A DNA stretch of 64,000 nt from Streptomyces sp. L-9-10 (lineage in GTDB: Bacteria > Actinomycetota > Actinomycetes > Streptomycetales > Streptomycetaceae), in assembly GCF_004151105.1 (NCBI RefSeq), contig NZ_PHRF01000090.1:124001-188000 (forward strand), given 5' to 3'. A program made the position numbers and the translations under genes. The notes below the pieces were generated by a model. The model was not told where the DNA came from. It made no database searches and saw only the letters and a program-made list of their open reading frames with translations. Below, one piece after another: positions 23,756 through 34,088 of the stretch (the first letter of the stretch is position 1; every line of letters begins with the position of its first letter).

Positions 23756-24224
23756 GTCCGGCGACGTGTCCATCGTGCCGGGGGAGGGCCACCAGGTCGG
23801 TGACCTCGCCTACAACTGCACGGAGGACCCCCAGACCTCCGCGCGGGCGTGGGAGGACACCACGGGGGAGTCCAACACCGCCGGCGTGTCCTTCCGCCAG
23901 GAGCTGGAGAACAAATTCCCCTTCGGTCCGGTCTTCAAGCTGGCCTTCGAGCAGTCCTACAAGCGCACCTGGGCCTCGTCACAGACGGAGAGCCAGTCGA
24001 CGTTCATGAATGTTCCGCCGGGGTACGTCGGCTGGGTGACCCGGGCGCCGAAGCTTCAGAAGGTCAAGGGCACCTACGAGTTGATCTTCAAGGACCGGTT
24101 CGAGGGAAAGCGCTACTGGTACGTCCCCTTCGAGGCCACGGGACCGGCCACGGACGAACCCAGCGTCAAGACCCAGCGGGAGAGGCCGATGACGGCGGAG
24201 GAGCGGACCATGTACTGCTCGTAG
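23589..24224 (+). CDS. Secreted protein with aerolysin/ETX-MTX2-like pattern, copy 2
   Basis: This 211-residue paralogue of the preceding gene has the same signal peptide (RNRARWAGVL to SAQA-AD), the CDNGTKKCVFHP motif and the end (KDRFEGKRYWYVPFEA). The central part diverges: ESNTAGVSFRQEL, FKLAFEQSYKRTWASS, TESQSTFMNVPPGYVGWVTR. VPPG followed by a strand is a recurring feature of ETX/MTX2 and aerolysin-like proteins. AAGGAG is 8-9 nt before the ATG. Function is unknown: a secreted pore-former, a lectin-like factor or a structural protein are all possible. Confidence 0.78.
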   Translation: MSHTRNRARWAGVLALLVAGGSLLTVPSAQAADTRPSDAELLAKCDNGTKKCVFHPSGDVSIVPGEGHQVGDLAYNCTEDPQTSARAWEDTTGESNTAGVSFRQELENKFPFGPVFKLAFEQSYKRTWASSQTESQSTFMNVPPGYVGWVTRAPKLQKVKGTYELIFKDRFEGKRYWYVPFEATGPATDEPSVKTQRERPMTAEERTMYCS

Positions 24225-24301
24225 AGCCCGCGGGCCGCGGAGTCGCGGTCCGGATCCCGCGACGGTGGACCCCCCCCGTGTGACACCGGTGGCCGGTGCC
24301 T

Positions 24302-25267
24302 TCACCACAGTGCCGGCACCGGTTCCTGCGGTCTCCGCCCCGGCGCACGGGACGCCCGTGGGTACTCGGCCGCCTTGGTGAGGGCCGAAAGCAGCTGGTT
24401 CAGGCAGGGCGGTGTGGCCAGCATGCTCCAGACCGCCGAGAACCGGCCCTCCGGCGCGTCCTCCAGTTCGAGCGGTACCAGGCCCCGCGGTGGGTGCGCC
24501 GTATAGGACAGGGGCTGGAGCATCACCGCTTCGGTGGTGGTGAGGCGGGCGTGCGCGATACTGAGCCAGGTCTCGGTCACGGCCGGGGACGGTCCCGTCA
24601 TGGAGGCGAGCCGGTGGACCGCGCGCCAGTGCCCGGGATGGCTGGAGCGCGGCCAGCTGAGCCACTCGTAGCCGGCCAGCTCCACCGTGGCCACCCGCCC
24701 GCGAGCGGCCAGCGGATGCTCCGGCCCGACCACGGCACACCACGCTTCGCGCCCCACCTCCTGGCTGGCGATCCGGCTTCCGCCGAAGGCGAGTTCCAGC
24801 CCCACGCCCAGATGCACACGCCCCTCGGCGACGGCTGACCGGAGACCGAGTTCCGTGTGCTGTTCGCTGCGCAGTTGGAGCTCCGGGGAGATACGGTTCA
24901 GCAGGCCCGCGGCACGGGGAAGCAGCCGGTGCCCGGCCGACGCGGTGTGACCGACGACGAGGATCACCCCGTCATGGCCGGCCGCCTCGCGTGCGTCGAT
25001 GACCGCTTCCTCCATGGCCTGGAGAACCGGCCGCATGCGCTCCTGGAGCAGCTTTCCGGCCCGGGTGAGGTGGACGTTTCGCGTGGTCCGCCGGAACAGC
25101 TGCACGTTCAGGCTGGTTTCGAGCGCCCGTACCTGGGACGACACCGCCTGTTGTGTGAGGTAGAGCCGCTCACCGGCCCGGGTGAAACTCAGTTCGTGTG
25201 CGACGGTCATGAAGGTCTTGAGGAGCCGAATATCGATCAGGTCGTCGTCCGGACCCGCGCCGGCCAT
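24302..25267 (-). CDS. LysR-family transcriptional regulator
   Basis: This 321-residue protein has an N-terminal winged HTH (about residues 10-70: RLLKTFMTVAHELSFTRAGE then LTQQAVSSQVRALE) and a C-terminal periplasmic-binding-type effector domain. ATG 25267 follows AAAGGGGAA; the frame extends further upstream but without family sequence. It is divergent from the Gfo/Idh/MocA oxidoreductase with a 298-bp gap, the classic LysR arrangement, so it may control that gene and itself. Confidence 0.88.
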   Translation of the reverse strand: MAGAGPDDDLIDIRLLKTFMTVAHELSFTRAGERLYLTQQAVSSQVRALETSLNVQLFRRTTRNVHLTRAGKLLQERMRPVLQAMEEAVIDAREAAGHDGVILVVGHTASAGHRLLPRAAGLLNRISPELQLRSEQHTELGLRSAVAEGRVHLGVGLELAFGGSRIASQEVGREAWCAVVGPEHPLAARGRVATVELAGYEWLSWPRSSHPGHWRAVHRLASMTGPSPAVTETWLSIAHARLTTTEAVMLQPLSYTAHPPRGLVPLELEDAPEGRFSAVWSMLATPPCLNQLLSALTKAAEYPRASRAPGRRPQEPVPALW

Positions 25268-25565
25268 GTGTTCCCCTTTCACCGGCTCCCGTTCAGCCGG
25301 TCCACGCCCTGCATCCCTGGTGAATCCCAGGCCGGCGGCTGTCCGACGCGGACGGGGCGAACCGAGGGCGGGAGCCCGGTTGAACAAGTCCGTCATCAGG
25401 ACCAGTATGAGGTCAGCGGTTGTCCCGCAGTGTCGTCCGGCCGGAAACGCTCACTCACCATGGGTGGTTGTCCCGCCTCGGACGCGTCGCCCACCGGAGC
25501 GTCACGACGATGTGACTCCGGTGCCGTACAGCCCATCTCCGCACCTCGTCCCGAACAGGAGCCCC

Positions 25566-26636
<1,071 letters not shown>

Positions 26637-26712
26637 CACGCTTTCGCCCTCCCCGGTGCCGCACGGCGCCGGACGTTCCCCCCAGCCAGACCCCGAGGAG
26701 TACGAACCTCTC

Positions 26713-27726
26713 ATGACCCAGAGCCGTCTTGAGCGCCTGAAAGTCCTTTTCATCGGTGGCACCGGAGTGATCAGCTCGGCCTGTTCCCGGCGTGCCGCCG
26801 AGCTCGGCGCCGATCTCCACCTGCTCAACCGGAGTGTCTCCTCGGCGCGGCCGGTTCCCGACGGCGCCACCGTCATCACGGCCGACATCCGCGACACCGA
26901 CCGGACGCGCACCGCGCTGAAGGGCATGGAGTTCGATGTCGTCGTCGACTTCCTGAGCTTCACGACCGATCATGTCGCCAGTGCCGTCGAGCTGTTCGGC
27001 GGACGGACCGGCCAGTACGTCTTCATCGGCTCGGCAGCCGCCTACCAGAGGCCCCCGGGGCTGCTGCCCCTGCCCGAGACCGCGCCGCTGCACAACCCCC
27101 ACTCCGCTTACGCCCGCGACAAGATCGCCTGCGAGGAACTGCTCGGCAGGGTCCACGACGAGCGGCGGCTGCCGGTCACCGTCGTGCGGCCCTCGCACAC
27201 CTACGACCGCACCGCCGTGCCGTTCGACGGGGGCTGGACGGCGGTGGAGCGCATGCGCCGGGGACAGGAGGTGCTGGTGCACGGCGACGGGACCTCGCTG
27301 TGGACCCTCACCCATCACACGGACTTCGCCCGTGGTTTCGTCGGGCTCCTGGGCCATCCCGAGGCCCTCGGCGAGACCTTCCACATCACCGGTGACGAAG
27401 TGCTGAGCTGGGACATGATCTACCGGACCGTCGCCGAGGCGGCCGGCGTCGAACCGCGGCTCGTGCACGTGCCCTCGGACGCCATCGCCGCGGCCGACCC
27501 GCAGTGGGGTGAGGCACTGCTCGGTGACAAGGCGCATTCCATGGTGTTCGACAACGGCAAGATCCGCCGGGTGGTGCCGGAGTTCACGGCGTCCATACCG
27601 TTCGCCGAGGGCGCGCGGGAGATCGTCGAGTGGCATGACGAGGACCCGTCCCGCCGTGTCGTCGACGCGCGGCTCGACGCCCTCATGGACCGGCTGATCG
27701 ACGCCCACCGGCCGCACACGTCATAA
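26713..27726 (+). CDS. NAD-dependent epimerase/dehydratase (extended SDR, atypical)
   Basis: This 337-residue protein has a variant nucleotide-binding motif, FIGGTGVISSACSRRA (GxxGxxS rather than GxxGxxG). The active-site region has SAAAYQ and a Y-x-x-x-K-like SAYARDKIACEE. Members of this group act on nucleotide sugars or reduce isoflavone-like ketones; no substrate can be named. It follows the Gfo/Idh/MocA gene and has a GAGGAG ribosome site. It converges on the membrane protein gene at 27853. Confidence 0.85.
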   Translation: MTQSRLERLKVLFIGGTGVISSACSRRAAELGADLHLLNRSVSSARPVPDGATVITADIRDTDRTRTALKGMEFDVVVDFLSFTTDHVASAVELFGGRTGQYVFIGSAAAYQRPPGLLPLPETAPLHNPHSAYARDKIACEELLGRVHDERRLPVTVVRPSHTYDRTAVPFDGGWTAVERMRRGQEVLVHGDGTSLWTLTHHTDFARGFVGLLGHPEALGETFHITGDEVLSWDMIYRTVAEAAGVEPRLVHVPSDAIAAADPQWGEALLGDKAHSMVFDNGKIRRVVPEFTASIPFAEGAREIVEWHDEDPSRRVVDARLDALMDRLIDAHRPHTS

Positions 27727-27852
27727 GCCGCGGCCACCGGCCACACCACGGTACGTCGTACCCTCGGGACGCCCGTGTGACGGAGTGTCAGAACATCTCC
27801 CGTCCACGGGCGTTCCACGCCGCGGGCGTCGTCGTCGCGCCTGAACCGCCGC

Positions 27853-28479
27853 TCACAACCAGCCGAGGGTGCCGAACACGGCCAGGGCGAGAGCGTCGAT
27901 GCCGAGGATCGTCCCCACCGTGACGGCCTTCGTGCGCACCCTGGGCATGTCGTGGACGACGAAGCAGGCCAGGAAGAACGGGACGTACCCCACGAGGAAG
28001 AGCACGAACGGGAAACCGGCCCGCCACCAGTCCCACTCCCAGGTGAGCACGCCGGCCCTGTTCAGCACCATCTCGACGCCCACCGCCGCGGCGGAGTTCA
28101 CCGCGATCAGCACGGGGCGGTTCGGCAGCCCGAGGACGCGGGTGCCGCGCGGCGGAAGGAACTTCGCCGCGACGATGCCCATGACGGCGAACATGAAGCA
28201 GATCTCGATGTTCAGCCCGATGAGGATCTGGTACGCCGTGTCTCCCCGGGCGCCCCAGACCGGTGCGCGCCCGCTGAAGTGAAAGACCAGCGCGTTCCAG
28301 ATCTCGTTGAACCAGTCCATGCCCCACAGGGCGAGCCCGGCGAACAGCACGTTCCAGTTCCGGCGCTCCACCTCGGCGGCGTACGCGTAGAGCACCAGCA
28401 GCAGGAGCGGGATCACGTACCACTCGAACTGACTCGCGTCACGGAGCTGTTCCAGTGCCGCTCGGGCGTCGTCGGTCAT
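27853..28479 (-). CDS. Integral membrane protein of unknown function
   Basis: This 208-residue protein has about six to seven hydrophobic segments: FEWYVIPLLLLVLYAYA, NVLFAGLALWGMDWF, ILIGLNIEICFMFAVMGIVAAKF, ILIAVNSAAA-like and WRAGFPFVLFLVGYVPFFL. Acidic and aromatic residues inside the membrane (WFNEIWNALV, WEWDWWRAG) are conspicuous. No family could be assigned. It is transcribed away from the aldo/keto reductase terminator. Confidence 0.75.
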   Translation of the reverse strand: MTDDARAALEQLRDASQFEWYVIPLLLLVLYAYAAEVERRNWNVLFAGLALWGMDWFNEIWNALVFHFSGRAPVWGARGDTAYQILIGLNIEICFMFAVMGIVAAKFLPPRGTRVLGLPNRPVLIAVNSAAAVGVEMVLNRAGVLTWEWDWWRAGFPFVLFLVGYVPFFLACFVVHDMPRVRTKAVTVGTILGIDALALAVFGTLGWL

Positions 28480-28580
28480 CGTCTCCCTCTCGCCGGCGAC
28501 GGATCGGTTACCGGTCGGTAAGGATGGCGCCGGGGCATGTCCCCGTCAAGAGGGCGCCGTACGCCTCGGTGCCGTACGTC

Positions 28581-28612
28581 CCGGTGCCGTACGCCGGGGC
28601 GTACGGCACCGG
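28581..28612 (-). terminator. Perfect 14-bp hairpin downstream of the aldo/keto reductase
   Basis: CCGGTGCCGTACGC (28581-28594) pairs with GCGTACGGCACCGG (28599-28612) around a 4-nt loop. It lies 58 nt past the reductase stop and before the next co-directional gene, so it is a good intrinsic terminator. Extra GGTGCCGTACG copies just upstream (28569) could form alternative stems. Confidence 0.75.
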
Positions 28613-28669
28613 AAGGACGAGAAGCCGACGTGACCGCCGGGGACGGCCGGGGCCGCCCGGCCCGCCCGG

Positions 28670-29638
28670 CTACGGCAGCGCGGCGCCGCGCGCGGTGATC
28701 CAGAGTGAGTACCACTCCTCGTGGGTGAGCTCGGGCTCCCGCAGGGCCGCGTCGCCGCACGCGCGGATGCGCTCGGGCCGGGCGCTGCCGACGACCGGTG
28801 CGATACGGGCCGGGTGCCTCTGCAGCCACCACAGCAGAATCGTTTCCGGTGTCGTGCCCTTCGCCTCGGCGAGCGCGGCGACGTGCTGCGCCGTCGCCTG
28901 CTCGACGGGTGTCTCCTGCCGGCCGGTGAAGCGGCCCCGCGCGAGAGCGCCCCAGGCCTGAACGCGGATCCCGTTCGCCCGGCAGTGCTCCAGCGTTCCC
29001 TGCGGGAAACCGACGGACGCCTCTTCCGCCGTGTTCACCAGCACACCGCCCTCCAGCCAGTCCCTGCGGTGCAGGCTCATCTCCAGCTGGTTGGCCACCA
29101 GGGGGAATTCGAGGTGCGACTGGAGCAGCGCGATCTGCGCGGCGCTCATGTTGGACACCCCGAACGCGCGCACCAGCTTCTGCCGGTGCAGCGAGGTCAG
29201 CGCGCGGGCCACGTCCTCGGGATCGGCCAGCGGGTCCGGCCGGTGCAGCAGCAGTACGTCGATGACGTCCGTGCGCAGGCGGCCGAGACTCTCCTCGACC
29301 CGGCTGACGATGGTCTCGCCCCGCAGGTCGTACATGCCCGGCCGGTCGCCGTCGGCCAGCCGGATTCCGCACTTGGTCTGCACCACGATGCGCTCGCGCA
29401 GCCCGGGCGTCCGGGCGAGCACCTCGCCGAACACCGCCTCCGACTTCCCGTGACGGTAGATGTCGGCGAGGTCGAACACCGTGATCCCGCTGTCGAGTGC
29501 CGCCTCGACCGCGGCCTCGGCCTCCGCGATGTCCGCCGCGCCGTACGGGGTGGTGTCCCAGCCCCCGCCGAGCCCCATGCACCCGTACAACAGCCGTTCT
29601 TCGCCCAGGTCCTGGGCCGTATTCGCATTCGTTGTCAC
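28670..29638 (-). CDS. Aldo/keto reductase
   Basis: This 322-residue TIM-barrel NADPH-dependent oxidoreductase has the catalytic tetrad visible as Asp and Tyr in FDLADIY, Lys in VVQTKCG, and His in LLLHRPDPL. The C-terminal NADPH-binding stretch VVGSARPERI is present. It resembles the YdhF-type subfamily that reduces small carbonyls. It is monocistronic, with a terminator downstream. No substrate can be inferred. Confidence 0.9.
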   Translation of the reverse strand: MTTNANTAQDLGEERLLYGCMGLGGGWDTTPYGAADIAEAEAAVEAALDSGITVFDLADIYRHGKSEAVFGEVLARTPGLRERIVVQTKCGIRLADGDRPGMYDLRGETIVSRVEESLGRLRTDVIDVLLLHRPDPLADPEDVARALTSLHRQKLVRAFGVSNMSAAQIALLQSHLEFPLVANQLEMSLHRRDWLEGGVLVNTAEEASVGFPQGTLEHCRANGIRVQAWGALARGRFTGRQETPVEQATAQHVAALAEAKGTTPETILLWWLQRHPARIAPVVGSARPERIRACGDAALREPELTHEEWYSLWITARGAALP

Positions 29639-29981
29639 GGGCGGTCAGCCTTCCACAGGCGTGCACCCCGGCCAAATGACTTCGCGGCCCGGCCGGGAAT
29701 CGCTCGGCGGACCTGATCGGTTCACCGGAAACGGCGTGTGCCCCACGGTGGTGGGGCGGGTACGGGGCGTGTGCGACGCCGTGGTCCTCGCCGGTGTCGC
29801 CCCCGCACCGCGCGGCGTGGGCAAGGCCGGCGGCAGGCCCGGCTCGGGCCTCCTCGATCCACCCCGGTAGGCTACGGCGGAAGACAAGCCGGCAAGGCGC
29901 CGCCCGCAGCCCCCGCACCGCATGACACGCGTTTTCCGCCGGGCCCGCTCTCCCCCACACACCCCTGGAAGCTGCGACACC
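29639..29981. other. Intergenic region between the aldo/keto reductase and the copper cluster
   Basis: It holds a short inverted repeat, CCCCAC (29741-29746) and GTGGGG (29751-29756), and no convincing coding sequence. Promoters for the divergent genes should lie here, but none stood out. Confidence 0.4.
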
Positions 29982-30641
29982 ATGTCACCGACGGCACCCG
30001 CCACTGAACCGGGCGCGCGGCGCACGTCCGGCGCGGTGTGGGCGGCCGGGTTCGCGGCGCTGTGTGTGCTGCTCCCGCTGCTGGGGCAATCGGTCTTCGA
30101 CGGACACGCACCGACGGGTTTCGCTGTGTGCGCGGCTGTCGCGTCCATGGGTATGGCAGTTGGCTTCCTCGGCCGCCGCGCCCTCTCCCCTCAGCAGTCA
30201 CTGGCGGCGCTGGCCGGAGCCCAACTCGCCTTCCACGCCGCCTACACCCTGCCCGGGGCCTGCGCCGCCGCCGGATCGCGAACCGCGGCTCTCTGGCTGG
30301 AGCACACCACGGGCAGCGCGCATCCCGTGTGGGAAGTGCTGGTCGCCCACGTGGTCGTCGTCGTGCTCGCGGGACGGCTGCTCGGCGTCGCCGAAGCCTT
30401 GCGTCAGCCCCTGCGTTTCCTGATCGACGCCGCACGCGAGCGGGCGGCTCTGCTCCATGTGCGGACGGGGCCCTGGTGTCCGCTGCTGCCCCTCGTCCGG
30501 GCGGACGGGCCACGTACCACTCCGACCGGATTCCGTGCCCCGCCGAGGCGCGGGGTCAGGGCACCGCCCCACCGCCGGCAGCACCCACACGCTCCGCTTC
30601 CCACCCGGCTCGCACCGGGCGGCGGTGCCCTGCCGGCCTGA
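29982..30641 (+). CDS. Predicted membrane protein upstream of copC
   Basis: This 219-residue protein has four predicted helices in its first 150 residues (AVWAAGFAALCVLLPLL, GFAVCAAVASMGMAVGFL, LAALAGAQLAFHAAYTL, VLVAHVVVVVLAGRLL) and a Pro/Arg/His-rich cytoplasmic tail. His residues in or near the helices could bind metal. It is 78 bp before copC and co-directional, so a role in copper handling is plausible but unproven. ATG 29982 was chosen because the first helix follows soon after. Confidence 0.65.
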   Translation: MSPTAPATEPGARRTSGAVWAAGFAALCVLLPLLGQSVFDGHAPTGFAVCAAVASMGMAVGFLGRRALSPQQSLAALAGAQLAFHAAYTLPGACAAAGSRTAALWLEHTTGSAHPVWEVLVAHVVVVVLAGRLLGVAEALRQPLRFLIDAARERAALLHVRTGPWCPLLPLVRADGPRTTPTGFRAPPRRGVRAPPHRRQHPHAPLPTRLAPGGGALPA

Positions 30642-30719
30642 TGGCCGAAGGCGGCCCGCCCCCTTGGCGCGGCCGCCAACCGCCCGACCGTACCGACTGG
30701 TCGGAGTGAAGGCACCGTC

Positions 30720-31328
30720 ATGACCTCATCGCCGTTCACACGTGTGATCACGGCGGGGGTGCTGGCCTGCGCCGTATCCGGCGCGGCCGTCGTCCTCGCA
30801 CCCCCCGCCCAGGCGCACACCGCGCTTGCCTCCAGCAATCCCTCCGACAAGTCGACGCTGTCCGCGTCTCCCGGTGAGGTCGCACTGACCTTCAACGAGA
30901 CGATGGACGGTGCGTACGCCCGTATCGCCGTGACCGGCCCCGACGACCGCTCCGTCGTGAGCGGAAGCGCGACCGCCGAGGGCCGGACCGTGACGCAGCG
31001 GCTGAAGGCGGCTGCCCCGGCCGGCCGCTACACCGTCGCCTTCCGGGTGGTTTCCACCGACGGCCACCCCGTCACCGGCAGCCTCACGTACACCGTGACC
31101 ACTCCACCCGCGCCCGCTGCCTCTTCCGGTGACGCCGCGGCGAGCCCGGAACACACAGCCACTCCCACCGCCGCCGCGAGCACACATGAAGGAGAAGGCG
31201 AACGAGAAGGAGAAGGGGAAGGCGTCGGCGTCTCGACAGCAGCCGCGGTGGGCGCCGTGGTGTTGATCACCGCCGCGGGCGCCACCGTGTACGGGCTGAG
31301 GCAACGGCGAGGCCGCTATGGTGCGTGA
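30720..31328 (+). CDS. copC: CopC-family copper-binding protein, membrane-anchored
   Basis: This 202-residue exported protein has a signal peptide cut after PAQA, leaving His33 as the new N-terminus (HTALASSNP), the signature of the CopC Cu(II) site. A second conserved Asp-His pair lies in STDGHPVTGSLTY. A Ser/Thr/Pro and Glu-rich linker leads to a C-terminal helix and a basic RQRRGR end, so it is anchored outside the membrane. It is translationally overlapped with the CopD-CtaG gene (ATG inside its last codons). It should capture copper and hand it to CopD. Confidence 0.92.
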   Translation: MTSSPFTRVITAGVLACAVSGAAVVLAPPAQAHTALASSNPSDKSTLSASPGEVALTFNETMDGAYARIAVTGPDDRSVVSGSATAEGRTVTQRLKAAAPAGRYTVAFRVVSTDGHPVTGSLTYTVTTPPAPAASSGDAAASPEHTATPTAAASTHEGEGEREGEGEGVGVSTAAAVGAVVLITAAGATVYGLRQRRGRYGA

Positions 31329-33417
31329 ACCCGCCGTACGACGCGCGGCCCCGCGCACGCCACTACTGATCACGGCCGCCCTGGCCGCCGCCGGCGCCGC
31401 GACGGCCGGAGCCGTCCGGTTCGGCGGCGGCATCCCCGAGGCGCTGCCCGGACTGCCCCAGGCCGGACCCGTCACCTCCTGGGGCCTGCCGCTGGCCGAG
31501 ACCGCCGCGAATCTGGCCGCCGTACTCACCGTCGCCATGCTGCTCCTGGTGACCGTCCTGCTCCCCTCCGGACAGCAGCGTCTGACCGTGCGTCGGCAGC
31601 ACGCCCTGACCTGCGCCTGGGGAGCGGCCGGACTCTGGCTCGCGGCCACCGTGGCGACGCTGCTGCTGACCGCCTCCGACCTGCTGGCCCAGCCGGTCGG
31701 ACAGATCCTCGAACCTCGCCTGCTCACGGATTTCGCCGTCTCGCTGCCCCAGGGGCGCGCCCTGGCACTCACCGCCGGTGCGGTGCTGCTGCTGGTCACG
31801 TTCGGCCCCGGAGTCACCACCGTACGGAGCGCGCGCGTGGCGCTGGTGATCGCTCTCGCCGCCCTGGTGCCTCCCGCGTTCACCGGCCACTCGGCCTCGG
31901 CCGAGAACCACGACGCGGCCGTCATCAGCCTGGCGGTTCATATCGTGGCCGCCACCCTGTGGATCGCCGGCCTCGTCGCAGTCGCGGCCACCACCGTCCG
32001 GGCCCGCGGCCACGCGGCGAAGGCCGCCGGCAGGTTCAGCGCGCTCGCCGGCTGGTGCCTGCTCGCCGTCGCGGTCTCCGGCATCGTCAACGCCCTCGTC
32101 CGCCTCGACTCGCCGGTCCGGCTCCTCACCACCCCGTACGGGCAGTTGCTTCTCGCCAAGACCGCCGCGCTGGCCGTGCTCGCGGCCTGCGGCGCCTGGC
32201 ACCGGCGCCGTACGCTGGCGGAACTCAAGGCTGGGCGCGGAGCGGTGTTCGTGCGTCTGATGGTGGCCGAACTGCTGCTGATGGCGCTCACGGCGGGGCT
32301 CGCCGTCGGGCTGTCCCGCAGTCCGGCGCCCGCCGGAGAACCACCGCCCTACTCGGCGGCACGTGAACTCATCGGATACCCGATGCCGGACCCCGTCAAC
32401 GCCCTCCGCCTGCTGACGGAATGGCGCTTCGATCCGCTCTTCGCCCTCGTCGTCTCTGTCGCCGCCCTCGCCTACTGGCGTGGCGTACGGCGCCTCACGG
32501 CCCGTGGCGACGCCTGGCCCCGAGGGCGGACGGTGGCCTGGATGCTGGGTCTGCTCGCCCTGGTCCTGTGCACCATGAGCGGCCTGGCCACCTATGGACG
32601 CGTCATGTTCAGCGTCCACATGGGCCAGCACATGGCGATGGCCATGGTCGTCCCGATCCTTCTCGTCCTCGGTGCGCCGATCACTCTGGCCCTGCGGGCG
32701 CTGCGGCCCGCCCCGAGAGGCGGAGTGGCCGGGACACGCGAACTGCTGCTGAAGTTCCTGCACAGCCGGGTCAACTCGGTACTCACTCATCCGGTGACCG
32801 CCATGGCACTCTTCATCGGCAGTTCGTTCATGGTCTACTTCACGCCGCTCTTCGAGATCGCCATGCGCAACCACCTCGGTCACCTGGCCATGCAGCTGCA
32901 CTTCCTTGCCATGGGCCTGCTGTTCTTCTGGGTGATCATCGGTGTCGACCCCGCGCCGCGACGTATCCCGCACTTCGCGAAACTGATCGTTCTCGTGCTC
33001 GCCATGCCCTTCCATTCGTTCTTCTCCATCGCGCTGATGAGTTCCACCGACCTGATCGGCGGGGACTACTTCCAGGCGGTGGAACGCGTATGGGGCGCCA
33101 CGCTGGCGGCCGACCAATACCGGGCGGGCGCCATCGCCTGGGCCACCGGTGACATTCCCATGCTGATCACCACCATCACCCTGGCCGCCCAGTGGGTCCG
33201 CTCGGACGCCCGGGAGGCCAAACGCATCGACCGGGCCATCGACCGCGGTGACGGCAAGGACCCGCTCACGGCGTACAACGCCTACCTCGCCTCGCTCCAT
33301 CGACGCGACCGGCCGGCCAACCCGCCCGCCGCCCTTACCCCTGACCCGGCCCCTTCCCCGGCCCCTGACCCTGCCCTTTCCTCTTCCCGTTCACCTTCCC
33401 CGGATGATGGATCATGA
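31318..33417 (+). CDS. CopD-CtaG fusion membrane protein (copper import / cytochrome oxidase assembly)
   Basis: This 699-residue polytopic protein has a CopD/YcnJ-type domain in the first half (eight or so helices) and a CtaG (caa3 assembly) domain from about residue 360, with MFSVHMGQHMAMAMVVPILLVLGAP and LGHLAMQLHFLAMGLLFFWVIIG. Conserved His and Met residues face the membrane and could pass copper. The C-terminal tail is Pro-rich, with DPAPSPAPDPAL-like repeats. It overlaps copC by 11 nt and the DsbA gene by 4 nt (ATGA). The fusion joins copper uptake and delivery to terminal oxidase. Confidence 0.9.
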   Translation: MVREPAVRRAAPRTPLLITAALAAAGAATAGAVRFGGGIPEALPGLPQAGPVTSWGLPLAETAANLAAVLTVAMLLLVTVLLPSGQQRLTVRRQHALTCAWGAAGLWLAATVATLLLTASDLLAQPVGQILEPRLLTDFAVSLPQGRALALTAGAVLLLVTFGPGVTTVRSARVALVIALAALVPPAFTGHSASAENHDAAVISLAVHIVAATLWIAGLVAVAATTVRARGHAAKAAGRFSALAGWCLLAVAVSGIVNALVRLDSPVRLLTTPYGQLLLAKTAALAVLAACGAWHRRRTLAELKAGRGAVFVRLMVAELLLMALTAGLAVGLSRSPAPAGEPPPYSAARELIGYPMPDPVNALRLLTEWRFDPLFALVVSVAALAYWRGVRRLTARGDAWPRGRTVAWMLGLLALVLCTMSGLATYGRVMFSVHMGQHMAMAMVVPILLVLGAPITLALRALRPAPRGGVAGTRELLLKFLHSRVNSVLTHPVTAMALFIGSSFMVYFTPLFEIAMRNHLGHLAMQLHFLAMGLLFFWVIIGVDPAPRRIPHFAKLIVLVLAMPFHSFFSIALMSSTDLIGGDYFQAVERVWGATLAADQYRAGAIAWATGDIPMLITTITLAAQWVRSDAREAKRIDRAIDRGDGKDPLTAYNAYLASLHRRDRPANPPAALTPDPAPSPAPDPALSSSRSPSPDDGS

Positions 33418-34088
33418 CGAAGAACCTGAAGATCTCCCTCGCGCTGGCCGCGACCGTACTGACCGTTGTCGCCGTGTTGCTGGCGGCCAACCGTTCCTCC
33501 GCCCCGGACACGCGTGCCGACAACGCGTCGAAGGCGCCTGAAACGGCGGCTTCGGCATCGCTGCTGGTACGGCCGGACAGCCACCGGTTGTCGACCGCCA
33601 AGGACGGCAAGGTCACCGTGGTGGAATTCCTGGACTTCGAGTGCGAGTCGTGTCGCGCCGCGTTCCCGGTGGTGGAGCGGCTGCGCAAGGAGTACGCCGG
33701 ACGCGTCACCTTCGTGATGCGTTACTTCCCGATCCCCAGCCATCGGAACGCCGAGTCGGCGGCGCGTGCCGTGGAAGCCGCCGCCGCACAGGGGAAGCTG
33801 GAGGCGATGTACACGAAGATGTACGAGACCCAGGAGGAGTGGGGGGATCAGCAGGTCTCGCACGAGAAGACCTTCCGAGGTTTCGCCCGTGAACTGGGCC
33901 TGGACATGGCGGTGTTCGAGAAGGCGTGGAAGGACCCGGCCACCGCCGAGCGGGTGAGGAAGGACCGCGAGGACGGCCTGAGGCTCGGCGTGCAGGGCAC
34001 CCCGACGTTCTTCGTCAACGGCAAGCGTCCGCAGATCACCTCGTACGACGACTTCACGGCGGCCATCGACGCGGAGCTGGCGAAGTGA
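33414..34088 (+). CDS. DsbA-like thiol:disulfide oxidoreductase
   Basis: This 224-residue protein has one N-terminal membrane anchor (about 5-25) and an extracytoplasmic thioredoxin-fold domain. The redox motif is C77-E-S-C80 and the cis-Pro loop is GTPTFFVNG. The helical insertion typical of DsbA runs from about 110 to 180. It overlaps both neighbours by 4 nt, so it is coupled to CopD-CtaG and to VKOR. VKOR would reoxidise it. A job in folding or metalating secreted copper or oxidase proteins is the natural inference. Confidence 0.92.
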   Translation: MTKNLKISLALAATVLTVVAVLLAANRSSAPDTRADNASKAPETAASASLLVRPDSHRLSTAKDGKVTVVEFLDFECESCRAAFPVVERLRKEYAGRVTFVMRYFPIPSHRNAESAARAVEAAAAQGKLEAMYTKMYETQEEWGDQQVSHEKTFRGFARELGLDMAVFEKAWKDPATAERVRKDREDGLRLGVQGTPTFFVNGKRPQITSYDDFTAAIDAELAK

